From Diabrotica undecimpunctata (lineage: Eukaryota > Arthropoda > Insecta > Coleoptera > Chrysomelidae), in NCBI RefSeq assembly GCF_040954645.1, contig NC_092806.1, forward strand, positions 75,952,141 through 76,016,140: a stretch of 64,000 nt of DNA, given 5' to 3'. Positions 38,366 to 49,019 of this stretch are shown here, piece after piece. The notes below the pieces were generated by a model. That model had not been told where the DNA came from, searched no databases, and saw only the letters and a list, made by a program, of their open reading frames with translations. Made by a program: the position numbers and the translations under genes. Each line of letters starts with the position of its first letter. Positions within the stretch are counted from its first letter, which is position 1.

Positions 38366-39497
38366 AGAAGAAATTGTAAGAGATCAGATCAATTTGAGTG
38401 AAAAACAAAAAGTCCTTAAGAAAGATGGAGTTTATTATAAAATAATAAATGGCATAGAAGTATATGTAATAAGTAGAACTTTGGCAAGGAAAATATTGAA
38501 AAATTTACATAATAATTACATGCATATTGGTCCAAGAAAGCTATGGATGCTATTTAGGGACAATTATTTTGCAAAGAATGACATAAGTATAGCAAAGGAA
38601 ATTACTACCCAATGCCCAATATGTCAAATAAACAAAGAAAAGAATTTCAAAAACCAGAACACATATAGATCTAATGTTTTATATGAAAAACTAAATACAG
38701 TGTCCATGGATTTTATCTCAAATTTAGTTCCAAGTCCAACAGGAAAAAAGCATATACTAGTGATAGTTGATTTATATACAAAATTTATTAAACTATATCC
38801 CTGCTCAAGAACAAATGTTACAACATTGAAATTATATATTAATTAATTTTTCGAAGAAATAGGACCATTTAGAAATTGCATAATAGATAATGCTACATAT
38901 TTTAACAACCAAAAATTTCGAGCATTTTGTGAGAAAAAGGGAATCAACATTCATTTTACAAGTATCAGACATCCTCAGGCAAATCCTGCAGAAAGATATA
39001 TTAAAAAAGTTATAAAATATTTAAGAATAGTATGCCAGAATCAACATGAAACGTGGCAGCAACATATACCACAAGTAGAATATTTTTTAAATAATACACA
39101 TAATTTAAATACAGAGGAAGTACCAGAATATTTAATGTTTGGCCATATAGGAAACAGAAAATGGATTAATGAATATAATCAGGATATGTTAGAACAAGTA
39201 ATGCAGAAAGTGAATAACCGAATTAGGAGGAAAGCTGAAAAATATATCAGAAGACAAAATAAAAAAATAAAAAAACCTATCACATTTCAAAAAGGAGACC
39301 AAGTGTTAATTCGTTCACTTAGAAAGAGTAATGTTAAAGAAAACCATTGTAAGAAATTACAACCAATGTTTGAAGGTCCATACAGAATTGAAAATCAGAA
39401 TGGACTAAATAGTTATGTGTTAATAGATACAGATAATAGACCTAGAGGAATTTTTCATATCAATGACATATTTAAATATTATGAAGAGAATGAATAA
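38322..39497 (+). pseudogene. Provirus integrase
   Basis: Frame shifted relative to pol, readable from about 38322 and ending TAA at 39495-39497, with one internal TAA at 38844-38846. Zinc finger H-H (NNYMHIGPRK) and CPIC; catalytic D in SMDFISNL, D in IIDNATYF and E in NPAERYIK; C-terminal GDQVLIRS and a GPYRI-type chromodomain-free tail. It joins the cDNA to the host chromosome. The target preference of this family seems to be TA tracts. Nonsense codon and upstream frameshift inactivate it. 39498-39964 is the untranslated stretch before the 3' LTR, with a weak purine-poor PPT candidate (ttttgggg). Confidence 0.9.
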
Positions 39498-39964
39498 TGT
39501 TTTCTATACTTAACACTAATAATAACAACACTAACAGCTTACTGATAGATCCATTTCATAGATAGATGGTAGATTTCATTGTTGTGAATCAATTTGACAT
39601 CATACTTGATGATTTTGTACATATGGATATTGTTGGTGCCCTAAAAATCATATTTTGGGGTTAGATACAAAATGGATTCTATAATTGTCTTTCTAAAAAT
39701 AATATGATAAAGTGTAAAACTTACCAATTCATATGGATGAAAGCTTTTGAATGGAAATAATTTCTAGATTTTGTCTATACAAACTTCCATTTGACATGAC
39801 AGTTTGACGTAGACATGGAAACAGAGGCGTACTTAATAGAACAATTTTTAAATAAGAAATTAAATTAGTTAATTTATTATATTTACTAAGGTATGTGGAT
39901 AAGAAAATTAATATTTAACAAAAAAATAAGTAAATTATTTATTTTAAATTTAATTTTGGGGTAT

Positions 39965-41216
39965 TGAGATGATTGGTGTTTTTTTTTTTTTTATTTTTTA
40001 TTTTTTTTATTTTTATGGCTTCGGCAGTTTGCCATACAGCCAGTTACATGATCTTTTAATCTCATTAGGTACAGTAAAAAGTTTTTGAGTTATTTGCAAT
40101 CAAATAGACTAAAATAGATGAATTTACAACATTTAACAAAAAGAAGAGAAAAAATATAAATAATACATACACATATATATCCATAAACATATACAATTAA
40201 CATGGGTCACTCGTTTCACGTCCAGGGGACCATCAGGACATTATAATATATAACATACACAGGAGAACTTGGCCACGGTAAATAGGATTAAACATATAAA
40301 GGAGAGAAAACAAAGGTAAAAAGTAAAAACCACTATTTTTTTTTTAACTAAAGAAAAATATTACATTTGGTCAAAAAATCGATTATGCAATCGTAAATTA
40401 ATCTATTTTGAGTCGCTAGGGCAGATAAAACGTTAAACGGAGATTTACCGGTAATACGAACTATATTATTATATAATAAGGTGGATTCCAAATTATATTT
40501 GGCACAACCAAAAATTACATGATCTAGGTCACCTTCTACTCCACATTCCAAACAGTTTTTACTCTCGATCACATGAATCCTTGCAATGATTGGTGTTTAA
40601 AGAAAATAATTTATAATTTATATACTAGATAATATTAGATATAAAAAGTATTTGGTTATTTTAATAAGTTATATACTAGAGAATTTTATAAAAATATATT
40701 TATGTGAGGGCATTTTTAAGAAATTAGCATATAATAAGTGTAATAAAGTTTTATTAATTATAGTATTGTAAATATATTTAAGTGAGCCATGTGCATAGGC
40801 AACCAACTATTTCCAACCAAAAATTTCACAAAAACAAGGATAACCGAAGCACGAAGACATTGAGTGGTGATTAGAATCTATATAGTGGAAAACAGTTCAT
40901 TTAGGCATTCAGTGACGGAAAGGTACAAAATTTTGTTAATATAATTTAGTTAGTGTCATAACAATTTCAATTTTGAAGATAGTTTGTTTAAATTTTACAT
41001 TGTCTATAGAATTTAATTAGTTTCATAAGAATTTCAATTTAAAGATAGTTTATTTTAAATTTACATTGGCTAGGTTAGATATATATGTGTGTTTCATAAT
41101 AGATATAATAAAGATAATTTAAAAAAGTACTTACAAACTAATTCTTTGAGAACCGCGATAAAAACCCTATATTATTAAAAACACTCATTGCTCATCATTC
41201 ACAAACAATACATCAT

Positions 41217-41220
<4 letters not shown>
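39965..41220 (+). repeat. Provirus 3' LTR (interrupted and internally deleted)
   Basis: Starts TGAGATGATTGG at 39965, is interrupted at 39982-40585, resumes and jumps at about 40813 from the 'caaccaacta' block to the 'ttcacaaaaacaagg' block. That skips about 0.7 kb present in the other two LTR copies. It ends ATCATAACA at 41220. Confidence 0.92.
39982..40585 (-). mobile_element. 5'-truncated non-LTR retrotransposon inserted in the 3' LTR
   Basis: On the minus strand it ends in a poly-A-like tail (plus-strand T-run 39979-40015) and carries the last 74 codons of an RT ORF (40348-40572) with a terminal zinc finger: CLECGVEGDLDHVIFGC (CxxC...HxxxxC). Target duplication ATGATTGGTGTTT occurs at 39969-39981 and 40586-40598. 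Jockey/I/R1-like by the zinc finger. A clean target-primed insertion, younger than the provirus. Confidence 0.93.

Positions 41221-41296
<76 letters not shown>
41221..41296. repeat. (TA)n microsatellite (right flank of provirus)
   Basis: TA tract abutting the 3' LTR end; beyond it the jockey ORF1 N-terminal piece resumes. Confidence 0.97.
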
Positions 41297-41298
<2 letters not shown>

Positions 41299-41765
41299 TG
41301 GTTGTTCGTCTCTTTGGTCTTCCAGCATTTCAACCTCTTCACAAGGTTTATCATTTTCAAGTACCTCGTATCTATTAGATGTATGAATAGTTTTGTTCTG
41401 CCAATAATCTTTGAGTGTAGCTTGTTTAGAATTTTTTCAATTCAGGACTATCATCATTGCGTTGACGTTTCTTGTGGTAGACTGATACCCATGCACTATC
41501 ACTTTTTATCTCACCTGCATCTGGGAGGTCTTTTTGTGATTTATCCATTTGAAAATTTGGTAAATTCGTATGTACATCGTTGTTGTGTGTTTTGAATTTT
41601 TTTGTGCTGTTTATCTAGTAAGTTATAACTGTCTTTTCGATTTCTTCCAGGTGGAGGAGTCCGAGCTAGGCAGGATTTTCTAATGGCTGGATTTATGTCC
41701 TCGATGCATTGATAACTAGTTGGTTTTCACTTATCCAGTTGGTGATCCATAGTTTTGCACTAATT
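41297..41765 (-). pseudogene. jockey-like ORF1, N-terminal part
   Basis: Minus-strand pieces in order from 41765: INPAIRKSCLARTPPPGRNR, KTHNNDVHTNLPNFQMDKSQ, SDSAWVSVYHKKRQRND, SYTQRLL, EEVEMLEDQRDEQPP, ending at the TA tract at 41296. Pro-rich and acidic, as in the N-terminal region of jockey-clade ORF1. The missing C-terminal half (KPLQEFL onward) lies at 26215-25440 on the same strand. So one ORF was split at a TA site. Frameshifts present. 41766-42142 is intron with no element recognised. Confidence 0.62.
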
Positions 41766-42142
41766 ACAAGTAGGAATTATAAGACACTCCGGCATATTTT
41801 GTTATTGAATAGGGACGATTAGAGATAATATCTTGAGGAGGCTAGGACCCACACAGTGTTTTCAAGCTAGAATGATGATTTTTAAAATATTTACCGGTTA
41901 TAGGTAGTAGACCAATGCCTCCATTGTAACTAAAGCTGTATAGGTGTAATGTTTTAACTGTATTTAATTACATCTCCTAGTATTACTAATTCTTATTTTT
42001 AATCGTATGTAATATTTCTGTGAATATTTTCCTTTATAACCTTGGAATTTATTTAAGTCAATATATTTTTATATATAATGTGCTATATTTTTTCCATTTT
42101 TTCACAACGCTGAAACGTAGTTTTTCCTGAACAATAATAAAG

Positions 42143-42307
42143 ATATTGTCGACAAAACTGCAAGTTTTGTTGCTAGAAATGGTCCAGAATTTGAAGCTCG
42201 TATTAGACAAAATGAGTTAGGAAACCCTAAGTTTAATTTTTTAAACAGTGGGGATCCTTACCATTCTTACTATCAACATAAAGTTAAAGACTTTAGGGAA
42301 GGAAAAG
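42143..42307 (+). CDS. SF3A1: SF3A1 coding exon 2 (SURP1)
   Basis: Encodes IVDKTASFVARNGPEFEAR and NPKFNFLNSGDPYHSYYQHK, the complete first SURP module, which binds other splicing factors through a small helical fold. AG acceptor at 42141-42142 and GTAGGT donor at 42308. Phases match exons 1 and 3. No lesion. Confidence 0.97.
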
Positions 42308-42379
42308 GTAGGTACTTTTGATTTGAATACAGAATATATGAACTTGAATAAAACAAGTAACTAGATGGATTAGATAAGA

Positions 42380-42815
42380 TAAGAGATAAGATAAGAATGT
42401 CCTAAAATGAGTTCTTACCTGTAATATAAAAATGCCATAAACACTAACGGTTCAAAAAGCTATCCAAAGGTACAAAATGATTTATTAAAGAGAAAAAGAG
42501 AGAAAAACAAATAGCATAAATAAAATCAGTACAAATACATAAAGAACTAAACAAAATTCCTACTACTAAATACTACTTACTAGTTAATAAGTCTTTCGAA
42601 AGAGTATGTGCACTATTGTCTATCAAAGTCGTTATCACGAAGATCTTTGGCTAATCTCACTATTCACTCCACTAAAGATCGTATTTTGCATTTAAAAAAG
42701 GCGTATGATTCTTATTGCCAAGCCCAAAATGAAATAGAATCCTCTGAAGTTGAAGATGGTGAAGGTACAAACATTATCGATAATATTTATTTAAATATGC
42801 TCTCCACACTTGAGG
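42380..42815 (+). repeat. Left arm of an inverted repeat at BEL/Pao ends
   Basis: Contains the untranslated leader and first ~70 gag codons. Its reverse complement occupies 46935-47390, with the same gag start (MHYCLSKSLSRR). The left arm lacks about 45 bp found in the right arm near 47325-47370. Confidence 0.9.
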
Positions 42816-45800
42816 AGAATTTGCTTAAATTTAGGTTAACAGAAAATAGCAGTTCTTCTAGTTCTTTTTCTCAAAATAATCTTTCTAGTTTACCCACGCA
42901 AAGAAGCATAAAATTGCCGCAAATCCAATTGGAATGTTTTTCTGGCGATTTCAACAAATTTCAAACCTTTCTTCAAATATTTACTAGCACCGTAGATGCA
43001 GATACATCACTCACTAATATAGAAAAGTTTATTTAATTGCGTTCCCTGTTAAAAGGAGAGCCCTTCCAGTTAATAGAGAACCTCACACTTATAGAGCCTA
43101 ATTACAGCATTGCACTTTCCACGTTAGTTAGTAGGTATTCCAATAATCGTATTGTTATCAAACAGTTATTCGCAAAGATTATTGATACAAAAGGGTTACC
43201 TACTAATGCAACCTTTACCCAGCTCAGAGAATTTCACACAACCGTCTCCAATGCATATAAATATCTTCTAAATCTTAATTCATCGCACGAGAAGTTGTTA
43301 AATTTAGTTTTTATGCATCTTATCAGCCAGAAATTAGACAATGCTACACTTCGACAGTTAGAATTTTCTCAAGAACATGAACTTGAGCAATCAAATATTT
43401 CCCAATTTATGAGTGCGATAGAAAATCGAGTCCGCCATTTAGAAATGCTTTCCATCACCACAGATAAGTCCGGTAACAAAGATGTACGATTTTCATGTCA
43501 TACCCATACTGATGCTAAACAAAATATGGCATCGTCTCGGTCTAGTTTCTTTAATAAGTCATGTGCATACTGTAAAAACAAGTCTCATTCTATTTATGTT
43601 TGTAAAGATTTTAAGTCCCAAAATGTTGCCTCTAGACGTGAATTTGTCAAGCAGCATTCGTTATGGTTTAATTGTTTAGATGATTTGATGAAAGATTGTT
43701 CTAGTAGTAAAACGTGTTTTCACTGTAACCAACGTCATAATTCTCTGCTACATATCGAGATCAGGACGTCACACTCCTCTGCTCACTCTCAACCGTCAAG
43801 GTCTCTCGGTGGTAACTGTAGTTCTGTTCCTCAGAATTCTAATACTCATAGTTCTGTAGATAACCACCCGTCTACTTCTCGCTCACTTCCCGAAGTTGTA
43901 GCTAATGTTTCACGCAGCACCAATGCGGTTACACTCTCAAATGTTGTTTCAACTACTCCTAACAACTCTATAGTATTACTGAATACAGTTGAAGTATATC
44001 TCTTTGACAAATCTGACAAACGAATTTATGTCAAAGCTCTTTTAGAGCACAGAATCTCAGACCATTAAAATTAACGGGGTTAACTCTGGCACGTCCACTT
44101 CCACCAAAGTTTCTCATTTGCAGATTTATTCGGTAGCTACTGATCACAAGTTAAATGCTAGTTGCTTTGTAATTCCAAGTATTAATGGATATTTACCTCA
44201 GATCAAAATAAACGCAAGGCAAATTCATATTCCTAGTTTCATTACATTAGCGGATTCTCGTTATGCAATTCCCAGCCCAGTTCATCCATTGATCGGCGCT
44301 GATTTGTATTCTGATATTCTTTTAAATAATACAGTCTCTCTTGGCCCAAAGCTATCAATATTACAGGAAACTTTTTTCGGTTACGTAATCTTCGGTAGGG
44401 TCCCAAGTTCAACTATTAGTAAAGGATATTATCACTCCACATATCTTAATAATTTGGTCACATGCCATATCAATAATGTATCTGATACTCCCCTCTTGTC
44501 TGATGAAGTGTTACATGGATTAGTGAAAAAAATCTTTGAGTCTGATCAATTTCCACAGATTCAGGATTCTGTAGATACAGAGCACCCCGCAGAAACTGTT
44601 TTTAAAGACCGTACAAATTCTTCCCTCAGGTCGATACAAAGTGTCTTTAAATTTAAATCGCCCTATTAGTGATATTAAATTATCAGGCTCTTTATTGGCA
44701 GCTAAGGCTCGCTTTCTCCAATTAGAGAGGAAACTACACTCTGATCCACAACTCTTTGATAGTTATCGCAAGATCATTCAAGATTATTTAGCCAATGACC
44801 AGATTAAAGAGTACCTATAAAACCCCTAACCTCAGAAAATAGGCTAAATTATTATTTACCCCACTTTCCAGTCAGAAAAAATGACTAGTACAAATGTACG
44901 GCTAGTATTTGATCCAAATAATAAAACTCCTTTAGGTTGTCTTAATGATCAACTGGATAAAGGGTTTTTAATCCAACCTCTTCTTATTGACATTCTTTTA
45001 AGATTTCGCACATTCACTCAAGTTTTAATAGCAGATATCCAATCTATGTATATGCAGATATGCGTAGACAGTTCCGAGTTACACCTACTCAATTTTCTCC
45101 CGCGTGACTCACCAGAAATGCCATTCAATGCATTTCAGCTCACTAGAGTTCCTTTTGGTTTATGCTCATCTCCATTTCTCGCCACTAGGGTTCTTAAACA
45201 CATTGCGGACAATAATAAGGATGATTTTCCTTTAGCCTGTGACACTCTCTTGTATTCTACTTATGTAGATGATATTTTAGGTGGATGTGACTCTTTAGAA
45301 GAATTAGAACTCTTGTTCTCTCAACTTAAAATCTTGTTAGGTAAACACGGTTTTAATCTCCACAAAGTTTCCTCGAACAACGAAGAGTTTTTGAGAAGAG
45401 ATGGCCTCAAAAGTTCGACGCCCTTAACCCATAACTTAGGTGATTCTTCTTCGAAAATCCTCGGAGTTAAATGGCATCAACAATCAGATACATTTTCATC
45501 GCCAAATTTTGATTTAGGCCAGTCAATCACGAAGATAAAGGTGCTTAGTATTCTGATGTCTACTTTCGATCCAGTGAATTTAGCCGGTTATATCACTGTC
45601 TCTTCCAAAATTCTCTTGCAACGTTTATGGCAGGCTAAACTTAGTTGGGATGAACTGATCTTCGATCTAGAATGGTTAAATGATTGGAAAATTTAACTTG
45701 ATGGTTTTCAATCCATTCCCCGTTTGAAATTCCCCAGATTTTTAGTATTAGATAAACGAATTATAGATGTTCAACTTCACACCTTCTGTGATAGCTCCCT

Positions 45801-46950
45801 AAAGATATTTGCAACATGTACCTATTTGCGAGTAGTGTACGAGGATTACTCTGTCTCCTCTCGTTTGGTATCTTCCAAATCTCGAATATCTTCTGCTAAA
45901 CAAAATCTTACGATACCTTGCTTGTTGAATGCTGTGTTGATCTGAGTTATTTTAACTAAATCAGTTTCGAATGTATTGAGGAGGAATTGGCCAATTGTAC
46001 AAACTTATATTTATAGCGATTCGGTAGTAGCTCTTAGTTGGATTTTGAATAAAAGGCTTTCGTTGAATCCTTATGTTCATAATCGTGTGCAGAAGATTAT
46101 TGCCCTAATTAAGGATTACTCTTTTCATCACATTCCATCTCAACTAAACGTAGCAGATATTCCGACTCGTCCCAGGGACATTACACGCAATTCCAAACTC
46201 TCAATGTTATGGTTGTCAGGCCTAGAGTTTCTTATTAAGCACCCTCTCGATTTTTCTCAGTTTAAGATTATTCTCATAACACAAAACTTACCCGAGATTC
46301 GGTCAACACAAGTTACGTTAACCACGGCCTCCCCTGAAATACAAGTAAATGAATCCTTAGAATTCATTTTCTTTAAGTTTTCGACTTTCTACCACATGCA
46401 AAGAGTATTGGCCTATGTTTCTAGATTTATCAAAAATCTGAAGAATAAAAGCTCTAATCACCCATTGTTCTAATCTTCCCTACAGAATGAAGAAATTGAA
46501 GCGGCAACTCTAAGCATTGTACGATACCTTCAATTACGATCTTTTCACAGGGAACTAATAATTCAAAAGTGGAAAACCTCTCTCGAATAGATCGCTTAGG
46601 CAACTAAATGTTTTTTATGATCAGAAGTATTCGACACTACATGTTGGAGGTATACTTGCCAACGCTCCCCATCTCTCTTACAATGAGAAACATCCCATGA
46701 TGGGTCTCATTTCAGAATGAAATTTTGGCCTTTTTCGGGTTTAACTCAAATAAAAAAAATAATTCACAACTGCCTGTATGTCACAGGTTTAAAGCAAAAC
46801 CAGTTACCCAGTTTATGTCTGATCTTCACTATAACCGTGTTTCAGGCACAAGACCCTTTGTCTTCAATTTGTCTCAGTGGACTATGCTGGACATTTTACG
46901 TTGAAAACATCTCACTTCCGTAGATCTCCTTCCTATATTTTTATATTTAA
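42380..46950 (+). pseudogene. BEL/Pao retrotransposon gag-pol, decayed
   Basis: Reads gag (42608-44068; capsid region PQIQLECFSGDFNKF, two zinc knuckles CAYCKNKSHSIYVC and CFHCNQRHNSLLH), aspartic protease region (44118-44669, LIGADLYSDILL and FGYVIFG), RT (44830-45696, RLVFDPNN, ADIQSMYMQI, PFGLCSSPF, YVDDILGG), RNase H (45724-46210, HTFCDSS, YSDSVVALSW, NVADIPTR) and the start of integrase (46550-46950) ending at VDYAGHF, just after its first catalytic Asp. Motif order (protease-RT-RNase H-integrase with YVDDILGG) is BEL/Pao. Stops at 43034, 45694, 45943 and 46471, plus frameshifts near 44069, 44640 and 46470. The rest of integrase and the 3' LTR are missing. Confidence 0.9.
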
Positions 46951-47390
46951 ATAAATATTATCGATGATGTTTGCACCTTCATCATCTTCAACTTCAGAGG
47001 ATTCTATTTCATCTTGGGCTTGGCAATAAGAATCATACGCCTTTTTTAAATACAAAATACGATCTTTAGTGGAGTGAATAGTGAGATTAGCCAAAGATCT
47101 TCGTGATAACGACTTGGATAGACAATAGTGCACATACTCTTTCGAAAGACTTATTAACTAGTAAGTAGTATTTAGTAGTAGGAATTTTGTTTAGTTCTTT
47201 ATGTATTTGTACTGATTTTATTTATGCTATTTGTTTTTCTCTCTTTTTCTCTTTAATAAATCGTTTTGTACCTTTGGATAGCTTTTTAACCGTTAGTGTT
47301 TAAGACATTCTTATATTACAGGTAAGAGCTCTTATATTTTGTAACCAGCAATCTATGTTATACTCTCTATCTCATTTTAGGACATTCTTT
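46935..47390 (-). repeat. Right arm: inverted copy of the BEL/Pao 5' end
   Basis: Minus strand carries the gag N-terminus (46933-47133) and leader, joined to the truncated integrase at about 46940. It replaces the element's proper 3' end. The 'aggacattctt' tip matches the left tip 'aagaatgtcct' in inverse orientation, giving the composite TIR-like ends. Confidence 0.9.
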
Positions 47391-47632
47391 ATGTTTGTCC
47401 TATTGTGTAGATACTAATTTTATCTACAATATTTTCATTTTTTACAAAAAAAATATGAGGTAATTAATTTTAATATTTATTAATGATGAAATTTAGCCAA
47501 ATTTGAATATACGCTCATATCGACCATATCTTGAAAATAAAAACCCGAGAACGTATAATTGCTGATTCCTATATAATATAAAACACAACTTTCCTCTAAG
47601 AATGTTCAAAAATTGAAATATCATTGTTTTAG

Positions 47633-47807
47633 GACAAGATCCTGCCTCTGGATTAACTCAAGCCGTCTCAAAACTTTCTGTTACTGCATCAGCTCAACAG
47701 AAACAGCAGGAGATTTTAAAGCAGGTAGAACAACCCTTTATACCTAAGGAAACACCTGCAGAATTTGAATTTATAGCTGATCCACCATCAATTTCAGCTC
47801 TAGATTT
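47633..47807 (+). CDS. SF3A1: SF3A1 coding exon 3 (inter-SURP linker)
   Basis: Encodes a Gln-rich stretch and the conserved PKETPAEFEFIADPPSIS just before SURP2. Acceptor TTTTAG at 47627-47632 and donor GTAAGT at 47808. Phases 1 in, 2 out, matching neighbours. The insect linker is shorter than I recall for vertebrates. Intron 3 (47808-48467) holds no recognisable element. Confidence 0.96.
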
Positions 47808-48467
47808 GTAAGTTTACTAGATATTTTTCGTGTCATAATTCATTTCATTTTATGTCCCAACTTACTAATATTAGTATCATTCTTATAGTCTGTTTCTTGG
47901 ATCTTTGAGTAATACATTAATCGCAATTTTTTTAGTCTCTTTTTTTTCACAGAACTTAAAAGTAAGAAAATAATAAATCGCTTGGTTTTGTCCCTATACA
48001 ACATAATACGTCAAACAAAATTGTCAATACAACGAAGGATGGTAATGAATTCGTCCACTGAGAACTTAGTTGCCTGCAACTGACAGCTCATTTGTCGTGG
48101 TTTCGTATTTCTGATTTTCGTATTGTTTAAATTTTCGACCCATTTTCGTTAAATTTATATTTTTTTAAAAAGAGTTGTTATGACGACTTACACTTATAAT
48201 TACCTTAGTGCTCGACTTCTTGTTTTAACTCTTTATTTATAAGCTATTAGTAAGAAGTAATATTTTTAAACACTAAATTAATATTGTGGCACTTAACATT
48301 TTCTAATCCTTACAGTGACCTACGTTTGACTTGAATGTTATTTAACTCGTATAAATACGAACTATGACGATTGTGCAACGATCCAACAGACCAAATATAA
48401 AATTCCGTACTGCACCTTTTGAATTAGATATTCGAAATATATATTTAATATTTATTGTTTCTTTTAG

Positions 48468-48627
48468 AGATATTGTTAAGCTTACAGCTCAGTTTGTAGC
48501 TAGAAATGGTAGAGCTTTTCTGACACAATTGATGAATAGAGAACAAAGAAATCTACAGTTTGATTTTTTGAGGCCTCAACACTCATTATTTCAATACTTC
48601 ACCAAATTACTGGAACAATATACAAAG
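48468..48627 (+). CDS. SF3A1: SF3A1 coding exon 4 (SURP2)
   Basis: Encodes DIVKLTAQFVARNGR, QLMNREQRNLQFDFLRPQHS and FTKLLEQYTK, the second SURP module that contacts SF3A3 in the SF3a complex. AG acceptor at 48466-48467, donor GTAATC at 48628. The upstream frame in the 95-codon ORF is intronic. No lesion. Confidence 0.97.
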
Positions 48628-49019
48628 GTAATCCATATAATACTTTTTTAAATTCCAAAGTCTTTCAAGCAACAGTAAATTTAATGCACATATTATATAT
48701 GGATGGTGCTATGAAAAAAAAAAAAGAGTCAATCCACACAAATCTGATTTTGAGATAAATAGCTTCAAAGTTTATAATCTCTTGCAAATCACATGTTTTA
48801 TCGTAGTATACCTATGATACATATATCAAATCAGTATAATTTGGAATGAATTTTTCAACACAATTAAAAAAATATTAATTATTTATATGTAAAAAAATAT
48901 GGGATAAATCCTTTTTGCTTTTTAGGTTATACAAGAAAGTAATTTTTTTAAATACAGTAACGCACATACTAATTATAAAACATCTTTTATTAATACAAAA
49001 TGTGGAACAAATTTATTCT

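Larger units (their letters stand above)
29913..41220 (+). mobile_element. Ty3/gypsy-type LTR provirus with two nested insertions
   Basis: Layout: 5' LTR (29913-31139 and 34440-34576), PBS (34580), gag (34720-36197), pol (36203-39497), 3' LTR (39965-41220). Both outer flanks are TA repeat, the same target type as the solo LTR at 21668-23046. A 3.3-kb mariner-type transposon lies in the 5' LTR and a 604-bp non-LTR fragment in the 3' LTR. No env ORF. Decayed by nonsense and frameshift changes. Confidence 0.93.
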
